64,000 bases of DNA from Sphaerospermopsis kisseleviana NIES-73 (GTDB taxonomy: Bacteria > Cyanobacteriota > Cyanobacteriia > Cyanobacteriales > Nostocaceae). Position 1 is the stretch's first letter, and every line of letters starts with the position of its first letter. The notes beneath the pieces were generated by a model. It saw only the letters and a list, made by a program, of their open reading frames with translations. It had not been told where the DNA came from and made no database searches. Position numbers and translations under genes: made by a program. Positions 45,701 through 55,055 of this stretch are shown one piece after another. The stretch lies in NCBI RefSeq assembly GCF_002368075.1, contig NZ_AP018315.1:186001-250000 (forward strand), given 5' to 3'.

Positions 45701-46018
45701 TTTCATGCTTTCTGCCTTCACAAGTAATTTTATTAATTAAACCAGACTATTTTAGTTTTTATCATAAACCTTTAAATTCAATATATATACCGTAAATATA
45801 CTTAAAAAACTAACAAAAAACTGCCCCACCCTTGATCTGATTGTATCCCTTACAAAATCGGATGTATTATCGTAAAGGATGCACGTTTGTAGTATGCTCT
45901 AAACTCTTGCTCAAAGGGTTATAATACACAAAGGGAAGAGAGTTTTTGGTGTGGTTATGTTTATTTTTTCAAAATTGGGATGCTTGCATTTGACCTTTAT
46001 TTCTAAATCTCCCCTCAA
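45701..46018. other. 318-bp intergenic region right of IS1380
   Basis: A+T-rich, with short inverted repeats near 45790-45800. It contains the sequence that lay next to the ISAs1 right end before IS1380 insertion. No gene. Confidence 0.4.
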
Positions 46019-46336
46019 TCATATTCTGCCACTAACTCCCCTTTCATTAATGCCATAAATATGATGAATTAAATGAGGATACTTTTCTCTAGCCATTTTA
46101 CTTGCTACCTCTTGATCCTGATCAATAAAATAATCACCGCTATCAGGTTCAATAGCAATGTACCAACCATAGTATTTATCGAGTATTTCTGGTTTTAAAC
46201 GCTCAAAAATCACCCAACAACGATCTGAAAATGCCTTTCTTCTCGCTCTATCTTGGGCTTTTTGTTCTTCTGTCCATTGAATTTCAGGAAATACTCTTCC
46301 ACGTCTCACAATTCTCTCTGATGGACTTTGTGCCAT
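46019..46336 (-). CDS. Conserved small cyanobacterial protein, unknown function
   Basis: 105 residues. The C-terminal half (YYGWYIAIEPDSGDYFID then EVASKMAREKYPH and GRI end) matches a small-protein type common in cyanobacteria, often next to aspartyl-protease-like genes. N-terminal half is helical and basic. It is the last gene of a three-gene minus-strand group (48671 to 46019). Confidence 0.7.
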   Translation of the reverse strand: MAQSPSERIVRRGRVFPEIQWTEEQKAQDRARRKAFSDRCWVIFERLKPEILDKYYGWYIAIEPDSGDYFIDQDQEVASKMAREKYPHLIHHIYGINERGVSGRI

Positions 46337-46430
46337 ATTTTTTACCTCAATATAATTATTGTCTTTACACTATTATAAAACATCCTCATTATTTTAGAGC
46401 GTGGAGTGCAGCACCGGAGGAGATTAATTT

Positions 46431-47030
46431 TCAACCCCCAACACCTTGACACAAAATACCTAAAATCTTGTTTAACTCCTTAATATAATAATTGTTCAAA
46501 TCAATAAAAATCTCTGTCCCTACCAACTTTAAAAACTTCCAAATATCTCCAGTTGTCACAGCACCATAAACAGTTTTAATTTCATTACCTTCCTGTTCAT
46601 TAAACAACTGTGCTGCTAACATTGCTGCTGCACATTGACCCAAACCACCTTTAATATTTTCATTTTTAGCTTCTACAATAATTACCACAGGAGCATTAAT
46701 TGTTAACTGTTCCCTAGAACGACTGATAACAAAATCACAATAACCATTTAAACCTTTCTCAACATCAACATTAAAATCTGTACCAGAAAATAAACTAATT
46801 TGATAATTAGCCTTACGCCTAACTTCTAATAAAATTGGCGTAATAATCATTTCTGAGCGTGCTTTTTCTGTATTTATTGCTAACGCAAGTTCCGTAGTTT
46901 CTTCCAAAGTGCTGGTTAACTTTTCACTGATTTCTATAGGTTCTACAGCGGCAAATAAATCAATTTCTTCCTTAATTGTAATATGAAAATTATTCCTAAA
47001 CTTAGTTAAGCTAAAATCGCTATAAGCCAT
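46431..47030 (-). CDS. PD-(D/E)XK nuclease-like protein
   Basis: 199 residues. Core motifs of the restriction-endonuclease-like fold: GYCDFVISRS (Asp) and VVIIVEAKNENI (E-x-K), then GLGQCAAAMLAAQLFN as the following helix. Cyanobacteria have many such single-domain proteins of unknown role, without a methylase partner. It starts 27 bp after the HTH protein gene on the same strand, so the two are likely co-transcribed. Confidence 0.75.
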   Translation of the reverse strand: MAYSDFSLTKFRNNFHITIKEEIDLFAAVEPIEISEKLTSTLEETTELALAINTEKARSEMIITPILLEVRRKANYQISLFSGTDFNVDVEKGLNGYCDFVISRSREQLTINAPVVIIVEAKNENIKGGLGQCAAAMLAAQLFNEQEGNEIKTVYGAVTTGDIWKFLKLVGTEIFIDLNNYYIKELNKILGILCQGVGG

Positions 47031-47057
47031 TGCTATTACCTCATGATTTTCAACAGC

Positions 47058-48671
47058 TTATCCAAAATTTAAAACCTCTTTAATTATAGCAGTATACTTT
47101 TCAGGAATAGGTGCATCTTTACCTTTAGTCTCAATATCCCTGACCCAGCTTTGACTCATACCTACAGCATGAGCAAAATCTCTTTGACTCATTTTTTTAG
47201 CTGTTCTCATTTGTTTAACCAAGCTGCCAGTTATTTCCTTGATAACAGGTATATTCTTAACTGTTACTTTACCATTATTTACTCCCAAAGTTTCAGCTAC
47301 GGTAGAATTATTTATGACAACATCAACCTGACTTTGTGTTTTTACACCAGCTTTATTAGATTTTGTGTGAAATTTTGTATTTTTTTGATTTTTTACTGAT
47401 TTATTATTATTTATCTGTGAAGAAGGTAACTTAAAACTTAACTTAGCAGGTAATAAAATATTTTGAATATAATTATCTGGTAACTTCTTCTTTCCCAGTA
47501 ACTTTTGATTTCTTTCTTGAGGTGATAAATGAGCTAATTCTTCTGGTATCGCCCACACAGGTCTTAACCATAATGGATAGGTTTCATCATCAAATTCAAT
47601 CGTCATATTAACCTTATCTTTTAACAGTAATAAAGCTTCTTCTAAATCTTCTTTTAATCGCCAACCATAGCGATAATCATTCACTAATTTCTCAATTTGA
47701 TTAGCTGGTAATATATTGGCCAATAAATTCCGAACTGTATAAATTCCATTTTTGCAAGTGCCATTATTTTGAATAATGTACAAAGCTAAATTGAAAGCTA
47801 GTTTATGTTGATGAGTATCTAAATCAAAAACTTCTTTGGGAATAAACCCACATTGATAAAGTGCAGTTTTTGCTTTTTCTCCTTCAGCATTGAGAAAATT
47901 ATAAGTCCAAAGTCCAGGCTGTACACGAATTATCACCTCTAATAAATCTTCTGGTTCTTGAAATAAATTTGGCTGGCTATATTCCTGTACACTCACCATC
48001 CACAGTAAACAACGTTCTTTAATACAAAGATTTAAATCGCCTTCGTACCACTGAATAACTGCTCCCAAAGTACCAACAACCATAGCCAAATCTGCTATAG
48101 CTTTGAGTTTTTGTGATTTACTTAACTTTTTACTTTTATATATTTGCAGCGTCTTAATTAGTTCTGAACCACGCAGGATAAAAGGTTCTTTCCAAGGTTC
48201 TTGTTGTTGTGCAGCATAAGTAGCAAATACTGCGTGTAATCTAGCAGCCATTACACCGTACTTTTCCAGGATTTGGTGTTCTGCACTGTCTAAAATATAT
48301 TGAGGTTGATGTGCTTGTTGGTGAAGTATGTAGAACTCAATATAACGACCTTTACCAAATTCTTTTGAGAAGTAAAGTTTGCCATCACTATACTTATTCC
48401 AATCAGGTTGTTTAAGGTATGCTTGGGTAGCACTAATAATTGGCGCACCTGTTGCTGTCATTTCGTAGTTATTGTTTATAAATAGCGGTTGTTCTGTGAA
48501 AGGAAGGTTTTTAGCTTTTCTGAGTCGCTTAGTTGTTGTTGGTATTTGTGGATTAGCAATAGTGGCAGTTCCAGTTTTGCGTGTAGCATCTGGTGAGTAA
48601 GGGATTGCTAATTGATAGCCTGATAATTCAGGGTTTGGATACCTTCTCTTATTCTCTCCTACTGATACCAA
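47058..48671 (-). CDS. Large protein with C-terminal XRE helix-turn-helix, possible replication/partition regulator
   Basis: About 537 residues; not recognised as a whole. Residues ~75-300 are helical with winged-helix-like blocks (RGSELIKTLQIYKSKKLSKSQK). A Lys/Asn-rich linker follows, then an XRE HTH at the C-terminus (LVKQMRTAKKMSQRDFAHAV, then SQSWVRDIE). TTG at 48671 is chosen because GGGGAGG lies 6 bases upstream; the frame is open to 48695. The heptamer-repeat block at 48765-48812, like that before parA, lies just upstream, which suggests common control or an origin-linked role. This is inference. Confidence 0.6.
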   Translation of the reverse strand: MVSVGENKRRYPNPELSGYQLAIPYSPDATRKTGTATIANPQIPTTTKRLRKAKNLPFTEQPLFINNNYEMTATGAPIISATQAYLKQPDWNKYSDGKLYFSKEFGKGRYIEFYILHQQAHQPQYILDSAEHQILEKYGVMAARLHAVFATYAAQQQEPWKEPFILRGSELIKTLQIYKSKKLSKSQKLKAIADLAMVVGTLGAVIQWYEGDLNLCIKERCLLWMVSVQEYSQPNLFQEPEDLLEVIIRVQPGLWTYNFLNAEGEKAKTALYQCGFIPKEVFDLDTHQHKLAFNLALYIIQNNGTCKNGIYTVRNLLANILPANQIEKLVNDYRYGWRLKEDLEEALLLLKDKVNMTIEFDDETYPLWLRPVWAIPEELAHLSPQERNQKLLGKKKLPDNYIQNILLPAKLSFKLPSSQINNNKSVKNQKNTKFHTKSNKAGVKTQSQVDVVINNSTVAETLGVNNGKVTVKNIPVIKEITGSLVKQMRTAKKMSQRDFAHAVGMSQSWVRDIETKGKDAPIPEKYTAIIKEVLNFG

Positions 48672-49252
48672 AACTGTCCTCCCCCAAATTACCAAAAGTT
48701 GACATGATTAGAAGTTACATTTCGCTGTTAATACTGAAAATACTGTTGAAACTTACTTATCAATTGATAATTGACAATTAACAATTGATAATTAATTGTT
48801 TCATTCAAGAGTTCAAACCTTTCCTTTCAAAGAGAAAAATCAAAATTTCTTATTCTTAACCTTTCTTAATTTCAGAAAGAAATAATTCTAAAAAGTTAAT
48901 TGTTTATTGTTTATGATTGAAAATCATATAATTTCATTTTTATTGATTAACAAATTCCATTTTTTAAAACTTTTTATTTAAAAAGTGTTTTAACAATTGA
49001 GATCATTCAAACTTTGAAAAAAATAAACACAGCCACACCAAAAACTCTCCCAATTTCCTCTTCCTCTGCGTTCTCTGCGCCTCTGCGGTTCGTGCATCTG
49101 AAAAAAGGATGAGTGTGAAAAACCTCAGCATTTAACCGTTATTGATTAATGCTATTTAAAATATAATTACCCCTCAAAATTTCAAAAATTTCTAATTCTG
49201 CCTTCACTTTTACCCTAAATGATATTATCCAGTGATTACCAAATCCTGAATA
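48672..49252. other. 581-bp intergenic region with heptamer and CTCTGCG repeats
   Basis: Contains the STRR block (48765-48812), a long A+T-rich stretch and a copy of the CTCTGCG(TT/CC) repeat (49063-49098), which is the inverse of the CGAACCACAGAGG repeat found in the rep gene. No gene. Confidence 0.5.
48765..48812. repeat. Heptamer repeat block, inverted copy of the parA leader repeat
   Basis: Units of ATCAATTG/ACAATTA type followed by AATTGTTTCATTCAAG, the reverse complement of the arrangement at 560-605. Similarity extends to about 48870. Confidence 0.65.
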
Positions 49253-50461
49253 TCAAGCAACTTCTGAAACTACAGTACCCACGAAATTTTCATCAATATC
49301 TGTATCTTGATTTTCATTTTCGTGTGAAAGCTTTTCTTCTACCAGTTTTGTCAACCAGTCCATAACAGTTAACCCTGAATCTTTAGCAGCATCTTGCAGC
49401 AGAGGTTGTAAATGTGCTGGAAGTTGTAAATTCACGTTAAAAGTTTCTCGTAATGGGATGACATTTTTTCTGACTTGAGAAGATTCTCCAAAGCGGTAAG
49501 TCCAGTATTCGCATTCTGCACCACGTTGGTTGCCGTCTTTCTCAACAAAACTCAATTTACCCAGGCGATCGCAATAAAAACTTTGTGGATCATCCTTTAC
49601 CGAATCCCGACTACAATACATACAATTCCAGCAACTACGGTTTACTGACTGCTGAGAATCATTAGTTGATTGCTTTTGCTTGTCAAAAGAGTAACTTTTT
49701 CTAGATTTATTCCCTGAATTTTCACGGTGGTACTCTCTAACAATTTGGGCAACATGACCAGATGTGACTTTTCCACCGGGTGCTGTAGAAACTGCTTTAG
49801 CCCAAACTTCTCGCTGTTCGTCTGGGGATAGAGTTGTTAAAGGTCTAACTTGGCGTTCGTTTGTCGGCAGAATTTTAATTTGTGATCCACGGGTCACATT
49901 TTCGGAAGTTTGTGATCCACAAGTAGCATCCTCAGAGTTTTGTGATCCACGGGTCACATTTTCGGAAGTTTGTGATCCACAGGTAGCATCCTCAGAATTT
50001 TGTGATCCATGGGTCACATTTTCAGAAGTTTGTGATCCACGTCTCAGATTTTCATAAACCGATGCACCTTGTATCAAGCGATAAGCAGAACGACGGGAGA
50101 ATTCCCAACGGTTGAGACAATATTCCTCAAAGGTTTTATAGTTTTGGCGATAAAGTCGTTTGTCTCGAATTTGATCCAAAGACTGGCCTACTTCCCAAAA
50201 TCCTCTTAAACCCTTTTCAATTTTCTTTTCTAATCTATCTAGTTCTAAAGCTTCAGCCTCATTTAGCTGATTTTCTATCTTTGATACGCTTTGACTATCA
50301 GCTTGATTTTGTTCAGAGTCAGTCTCTAACCCCATTGGATCACTTTTGTCTTCCAGGAGAAGATTTCTTGTATTCTCAAATACGGTAAAATCAGAAGATG
50401 ACCTGGTTTGGTTTCCCCCCCCATTCACAGGATCTCGCCTAGATTCCGTCATATAGGCCAT
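49253..50461 (-). CDS. Repeat-bearing DNA-binding regulator with RHH-like C-terminus
   Basis: 402 residues. Residues ~75-130 (WEVGQSLDQIRDKRLYRQNY then FEEYCLNRWEFSRRSAYRLI) match a plasmid/phage regulator type with an HTH. Next comes a tandem 10-residue repeat (GSQTSENVTR/GSQNSEDATC, about six copies). ERQVRPLTTLSPDEQREVW follows, the usual continuation of the family. A Cys-rich segment (CWNCMYCSRD ... YCDR ... CEYW) may bind zinc. The end (FNVNLQLPAHLQPLLQDAAK) is RHH-like. The repeat block replaces a short variable loop in relatives. The first residues (MAYM) allow two starts. Confidence 0.65.
   Translation of the reverse strand: MAYMTESRRDPVNGGGNQTRSSSDFTVFENTRNLLLEDKSDPMGLETDSEQNQADSQSVSKIENQLNEAEALELDRLEKKIEKGLRGFWEVGQSLDQIRDKRLYRQNYKTFEEYCLNRWEFSRRSAYRLIQGASVYENLRRGSQTSENVTHGSQNSEDATCGSQTSENVTRGSQNSEDATCGSQTSENVTRGSQIKILPTNERQVRPLTTLSPDEQREVWAKAVSTAPGGKVTSGHVAQIVREYHRENSGNKSRKSYSFDKQKQSTNDSQQSVNRSCWNCMYCSRDSVKDDPQSFYCDRLGKLSFVEKDGNQRGAECEYWTYRFGESSQVRKNVIPLRETFNVNLQLPAHLQPLLQDAAKDSGLTVMDWLTKLVEEKLSHENENQDTDIDENFVGTVVSEVA
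49878..50045. repeat. 30-bp in-frame tandem repeats
   Basis: TTTGTGATCCAC recurs every 30 bp at about 49880, 49910, 49940, 49970, 50000 and 50030, in two alternating variants (a 60-bp higher-order unit). They encode the GSQxSExxT decapeptides. Confidence 0.85.
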
Positions 50462-50938
50462 AACTTCGCTTTCCTAGTGATGACACCTTGTTTGTTGACG
50501 GATGCTTAGTCAAGTAGATTTTTTAACTTTGCACCGTGCAATTAAAATTTTTGCACAATGCCATCTAGACTGGCATATTATTTATAATTTCTTAACAATT
50601 CCCTGCCAATGTGATCCAAAATGTTTCTTGGTTTGTGGTAGATAGTTGATAGAGAATTTTCCTCAAACTCTTGTAAAGGAAAGAGGTTTAGTCTTCAATT
50701 AGTGAATAAAATAAATTAGCAAGCCTCACCCACTTTGAGTATTGCTAAACGCTTATATAAAACTAAGCAAAGTTGGCATCGCAAATGTACTAAATCAGCC
50801 CAAAAATCTGATGAAGTAGATACTTTCAATCCAATTTCAGGGTTAAACATCAATATTTAAAGTTGCCAACGTTATCATAATAAATATAAAGTGGAATAAT
50901 AAGTAAAGTTTATAACTGGTAGAACCAGGTTTTCTACT
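50462..50938. other. 477-bp divergent intergenic region
   Basis: Lies between two regulators transcribed away from each other. A 40-codon frame at about 50731-50862 has no support. One TGTGATCC, as in the tandem repeats, occurs at 50609. Confidence 0.4.
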
Positions 50939-51361
50939 ATGCAAGAACGTCAAAAACGACTAGCAGAATTAATTGAACATTTATTAGAAGAAGGTTGGAC
51001 TCAGAAAAAGTTAGCTGAAAGAATAGGTGTTGATACTACAACCGTGTATAGATGGTTAAAAGCGAAAGTTGTTCCTGAAGCTGACTCTAAAAACTTTTTG
51101 CGTTTGGCAAAAGTGAGTGGTGGTGATAGTGAATCTTTACAAGAGTATTTGGACGGTCATATATCTTTATCTGCCTATCGTCAGCGTTGGGAAAATAGCC
51201 CATTGAATTATGCTAACAGTTTTAAAAGCCGCCCTGTTGAAGAAATTAAACAGGAAGTTTTAGAACAAATTATTCTGCTTGAGCCAGCAGACATTTTAGA
51301 TGTCATATCTAGAAGTGCGACCCTTTTGGCAGAAAAAAAATTAGTAGCAGAAAGAGCATGA
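50939..51361 (+). CDS. XRE-family regulator
   Basis: 140 residues. N-terminal HTH: WTQKKLAERIGVDTTTVYRWLKAKVVPEAD (residues ~20-48). The C-terminal half is helical (EEIKQEVLEQIILLEPADILDVI) and may dimerise. ATG start at 50939. A MITE is inserted 3 bp after the stop codon. Target unknown; divergent orientation to the repeat-bearing regulator suggests they may share an operator. Confidence 0.8.
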   Translation: MQERQKRLAELIEHLLEEGWTQKKLAERIGVDTTTVYRWLKAKVVPEADSKNFLRLAKVSGGDSESLQEYLDGHISLSAYRQRWENSPLNYANSFKSRPVEEIKQEVLEQIILLEPADILDVISRSATLLAEKKLVAERA

Positions 51362-51364
51362 TTA

Positions 51365-51543
51365 TAGGACTTACGCACTGTACAAATTCACCATGATGTG
51401 CATGAACGAAAATCCGTCGTTTCAGGCTTTTGTCGATTAACTTCCGATCAATAGCGATCACTCAAAAATCATTAAAAAATCACGTTAAAAAGCCTGAAAT
51501 CCGTACCTCATATTTGGTTGATCCTGTCAATGCGTAAGTCCTA
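51365..51543. mobile_element. 179-bp MITE of the TAGGACTTACGCA family
   Basis: Bounded by TAGGACTTACGCA and TGTCAATGCGTAAGTCCTA, with a perfect 5-bp target duplication GATTA (51360-51364 and 51544-51548). An internal pair TTTCAGGCTTTT/AAAAGCCTGAAA forms a hairpin. The right 20 bp are identical to the IS701 right end at 44070-44089. Confidence 0.9.
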
Positions 51544-51699
51544 GATTAATATATGTTATGCCTACAATTTTTAATTTGACTTCTGTCAAAAGGTATAAAA
51601 ATATTAAAAAATGCAGTTGAGTTTGCATCTTTATTCATAAAAATCTATCTTTAGACTTATATGAATGAAAATAATAAAAAATTTTAGAGTCTCACTTCT
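51544..51699. other. Short A+T-rich spacer between MITE and IS5 remnant
   Basis: No gene or clear repeat seen beyond the target duplication GATTA. Confidence 0.4.
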
Positions 51700-52321
51700 T
51701 AGAGGATGTCTGAGAAGTAAGAAAGCCCACGTAACGGTATCCTGTCAGTAGAAAAAACACGTAAGTATGACAGCGTTACGAGAGCTATGAATGCATCCTA
51801 CCCAAGTAATTTGACTTCTCAACAGTGGGAACTGTTATCAGGGTTAATTCTAGAAGCTAAAAAAGGAGGTAGAAAACGTAGTGTTGATATGGAAGCAGTG
51901 GTAAATGCCATACTTTACATCCTGTCTGCAGGTTGTGCATGGCGAATGCTGCCTCACGACTGCCCGAAATGGAAAACTGTTTACCACTATTTTCGGCAGT
52001 GGAGAAAAGATGGGACATGGGAGAAAATCCATGAGCGTCTGCGTTTATGGGTGCGTGTGAGCATTGGGTTATGGATGTTTATTGTTTGCTGTGCAGTGTT
52101 GTCACACGACACGAAGAACAAAAAGGATTTGTTGTACTGCCCAAACGTTGGCTTGTGGAAAGAACTTTTGGTTGGTTTAACTCGTGTCGAAGACTGAGTA
52201 AGGACTATGAGATTTTACCTGAAACAACAGAGGCTTTTATTTATGTAGCTATGATTCGTTTAATGTTGAAGCAATTGGCGTAATCAAAATCACTTTCTCA
52301 AAACTTTTCAGACATCCTCTA
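51700..52321. mobile_element. Internally deleted IS5-family element
   Basis: Ends TAGAGGATGTCTGA (51700 on) and its complement TCAGACATCCTCTA (to 52321) are intact. At 622 bp it is shorter than a normal element by roughly 250-300 bp because the middle of the transposase is missing. It could still be moved in trans. Confidence 0.8.
51787..52283 (+). pseudogene. IS5-family transposase, internal deletion and frameshift
   Basis: N-terminal ~90 residues (SNLTSQQWELLSGLI ... GCAWRMLPHDCPKWKTVYHY) are normal. Then WVRVS joins directly to a segment that in full-length relatives lies near WVMDVYRW, in another frame, and ends with [15 protein letters not shown] (catalytic Glu) to [10 protein letters not shown]. 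The two catalytic Asp residues are deleted. Confidence 0.85.
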
Positions 52322-52476
52322 AGAAAATTTGCTATGCACATATTATGCAAATATTAAGAAAATCTTAAAGTATTATATCTGTCATCTGTTTAACTTACAA
52401 GATAAGTTACCATATCTAAATATCATCATTAATACTGCCAAATCAGAAGAAACCGCAAACATAGTAGGTAAACAAC

Positions 52477-53172
52477 ATGATAAAAACAGTAATTATCGAT
52501 GACCATGAATTGAGTCGATATGGTATCAAAATGTTACTCTCTGCTGCTCCTGATATAGAGATTTGTGGAGAAGCCCAAACAGCATCAGAAGGATTAAAAA
52601 TCATTGACATTCACAAACCACATATAGCTCTTGTGAATTCGACTTTGGCAAACGGTGCTGGTGTGGAAGTTACTAGGCAAATTAAACAAGAAGCATCAAA
52701 TACTAAAGTCGTGATTTTTAATGCCCAAGCCACAGAAGTCTGTGTTAGAGAAGCTTTTGTTGCTGGTGCGAATTCATATTGTACGACAATGATAGCCAAA
52801 GAAAAGTTAGCAGAAGCTATTTATGTTACGTACAAAGAAGAACATTGGTTAGATTCTGCGATCGCTAAAATATTAATTCAAAATTTACACCCTCAAACTA
52901 TGGCAGTTCTTCCCAGTATGAAAAAGAAACGAGTTTTCCACCAATATTCACTTAGTTCTAGGGAATTAGAGATTTTGCAGATGATTGCTATTGGTGATAG
53001 AAACAATCAAATTGCCAACAAACTTTTTTTGAGTGTAGGTACTGTGAGGTCTCATGTCCATCGCATCCTAACTAAACTCGATTGTCAAAATCGCGCTCAA
53101 GCTGCTACGAAAGCAATTGTAGAGGGACTGATAGATAGTCCAGAAACGAATCAAATCAGTTTAACGGCTTGA
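52477..53172 (+). CDS. NarL/LuxR-type response regulator with degenerate receiver
   Basis: 231 residues. The receiver domain keeps the acidic pair (IDDHELSR, D8/D9), but the phospho-acceptor position is Asn (N54 in ALVNSTL), and the switch Thr/Ser and the conserved Lys also appear replaced (VVIFNAQ; YCTTMIAKEK). The LuxR HTH is intact (LSSRELEILQMIAIG then IANKLFLSVGTVRSHVHRI, about 150-215). Thus probably a phosphorylation-independent DNA-binding regulator. No kinase gene is near. The 3' end overlaps the convergent membrane-protein gene by 12 bp. Confidence 0.85.
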   Translation: MIKTVIIDDHELSRYGIKMLLSAAPDIEICGEAQTASEGLKIIDIHKPHIALVNSTLANGAGVEVTRQIKQEASNTKVVIFNAQATEVCVREAFVAGANSYCTTMIAKEKLAEAIYVTYKEEHWLDSAIAKILIQNLHPQTMAVLPSMKKKRVFHQYSLSSRELEILQMIAIGDRNNQIANKLFLSVGTVRSHVHRILTKLDCQNRAQAATKAIVEGLIDSPETNQISLTA

Positions 53173-53814
53173 TTTTGATTTTTGATTTAATTGGTCTAGA
53201 TAACGTTGTCTTTCTTCGTTATTCACAACCCAGACCATACATCTGCCTTTTAATTGAGCTTTTTTTGCTCGACAAACACTCAGGTCAAAATCGTTCCACT
53301 TCATAATTTGACGAGCAAATTCTCCGTCTTTTGACTTAGCCCAATTCAGAATTTCCTGTTCTTCCACGGTCAAGCGAACTGGTTCTGTTAACCCTCTACC
53401 TCTCCAAAGGAAAAATATATTACCAGTCAGCATAACAATACCAAACAAACCAGATAATACCAGACCAGTGGCTATTAAAGGATTAAAGACGGATCTAGAT
53501 TTTTTCTGTTCTGCTTTGCTTAACAAGGTTGATATTGCTTTGGCGATCGCGCTTTTTTGTTGAACAATGGCTACACTTGATGCTTTATCAAGTTTGTCAT
53601 CTATTTCTGTTGTCCAACCCTCTACTACAGTGTTAAGTTTTCCTGGTATGTCTTCCATTAAGACCTCAAATTTACCCAGGGAACTTAACACCAAAAACAA
53701 CGGATCTTTAGGATTGATACCAGAACGTCTAACTACATCTAGAACTTTCTGTTTAAAATGGTCTGACTGTCCTGCTAATGTTGTATCTAAAGTAGATTCT
53801 ACAGATGTATTCAT
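53161..53814 (-). CDS. Single-pass membrane protein, DUF6753-like
   Basis: 217 residues. An N-terminal cytoplasmic helix region (INPKDPLFLVLSSLGKFEVLMEDIP) is followed by a basic stretch, one membrane segment (LIATGLVLSGLFGIVMLTGN, about residues 113-137), and a C-terminal domain of about 80 residues with two Cys (LSVCRAKKAQLKGRCMVWVV). The pattern fits cyanobacterial plasmid proteins I recall as DUF6753. Function unknown. Confidence 0.65.
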   Translation of the reverse strand: MNTSVESTLDTTLAGQSDHFKQKVLDVVRRSGINPKDPLFLVLSSLGKFEVLMEDIPGKLNTVVEGWTTEIDDKLDKASSVAIVQQKSAIAKAISTLLSKAEQKKSRSVFNPLIATGLVLSGLFGIVMLTGNIFFLWRGRGLTEPVRLTVEEQEILNWAKSKDGEFARQIMKWNDFDLSVCRAKKAQLKGRCMVWVVNNEERQRYLDQLNQKSKSSR

Positions 53815-54441
53815 AAGCTAATGTTCGTTTTTAGATATAAGGTATCGGGTTTTTATACTAGTTAGCGAAAATAGGGCAACATATAAAAATTAATTGATAA
53901 TTTTGATTAATAATATACATAATGCTTGTTGGATTTGTAATTGACTAATATAAAATATTTCGGTTTTCAAAAAACTTTGAAAATTAACTTGGATTAGGAC
54001 TTATATCAATTCTGTATGATAGCGTAGCGTGTCATAGCCATAGATGTGCTGAATTAAAATAAACGAACCACAGAGGCACAGAGAAGCCAGTGCGTTGGGC
54101 GGGTTTCCCGACTTGTTAGCGTTCGCGCAGCGTGCAGTAGGCATAGCTCCTCTGAAAGAGGCAGCAACTGGCGCTACACAGAGAGAAAAGCTCAATCTAA
54201 AATTTGGCGCAGCCTCACAAAGAAATGGTATTACGTACAAGTCATGGAATAATGAATCATGAAGACATGAAGACATGAAGACACGAACGAAATAGAGTTT
54301 GAGAGATATTTTGCGTAAGTCCTGTTTTTTAAACATTTTGAGTCTCAATTTGTTATGATTCTAAATCTTTAATATTGATCAACAGATTCAATCCTTGAAA
54401 CATAACTTGGTACAGTCTGTTTGTAATATTGAAACTAAAAA
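53815..54441. other. 627-bp intergenic region made of nested repeats
   Basis: Holds a degenerate TAGGACTTA-family element (53995-54323) which itself contains a CGAACCACAGAGG repeat split by a palindromic GTGCGTTGGGCGGGTTTCCC element. A minus-strand 115-codon frame here is repeat sequence, not a gene. Confidence 0.55.
53995..54323. repeat. Degenerate TAGGACTTA-ended element with nested repeats
   Basis: Starts TAGGACTTATATCAA and ends TTTTGCGTAAGTCCT. Inside, AACGAACCACAGAGGCACAGAG (54061 on) is interrupted at about 54088 by a palindromic element (GTGCGTTGGGCGGGTTTCCC ... GCAACTGGCGCT) and resumes as ACACAGAGAGAAAAG (54175 on). No target duplication seen. Confidence 0.5.
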
Positions 54442-55055
54442 TTAAAAATCGCCATTTAATTGATTTGATAAATCCAATGACGATGTAATGTTTAATAAAC
54501 CCAATAATTCCTCAATATGTTTATTCTTGCTAATTTGCTCACTAAATTCTTCCATCCAGTTAAACACACGAGAACGGTTCATAAAATCTATCTCGTAATT
54601 TTGCACTGCATAACTATAAGGTGAATCCAAAGATTCTACTAATTCATAACTATCCCTCCATAACCTCCCCAAATACAATTCATTACCTCCATTTGCTTGG
54701 ATATGCTGTTGGATATCAGAACCGTCATAGTAAGGAAATTCATCACCAAAATACAGATTTTTGATAATGATGTAATCCGCTTTATCGCCATAACAATTAA
54801 AAAGTTCTTGCAAATATTCTGTGCAATCTCGACGATATGATATTGGATGCACAAATGTAATGCGATAACCTAATTGTGCAATGGCATCCCACAGCATAAC
54901 TTCTTGTGCAAATTGTCGGAACTCTTCAAAATTTTGTCCTGGTAAGTCACTCAAAGCTACTTGGACATCAGAAAAAGTTTCTAAATCAATTAATAATTGG
55001 TCTGCACCACCTTGGGTTAATGGCAATTGAGCAATAGGTAATAATAGCTGATAAG
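54442..55055 (-). pseudogene. ParA/StbC-like ATPase fragment truncated by IS4
   Basis: Remaining ~200 residues (LLIDLETFSDVQVALSDLPGQNFEEF ... ADYIIIKNLYFGDEFPYYD) resemble the C-terminal part of plasmid nucleotide-binding proteins of the ParA/MobD-StbC kind. The N-terminal P-loop is missing: the frame runs straight into the left end of the IS4 element (CCAGAAGTGTTGAATGT). The family assignment is tentative; the truncation is clear. Confidence 0.5.

Noticed and set aside
48596-48600. Idea that the 47058 gene starts further inside at an ATG (residue ~70)
   Set aside because: The TTG at 48671 has a strong GGGGAGG site and the intervening residues look coding.
49878-50045. CRISPR-like repeat
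   Set aside because: The 30-bp units are contiguous, in frame with and translated in a protein.
54001-54348. 115-codon minus-strand ORF
   Set aside because: Entirely repeat sequence (CGAACCACAGAGG and palindromic elements).
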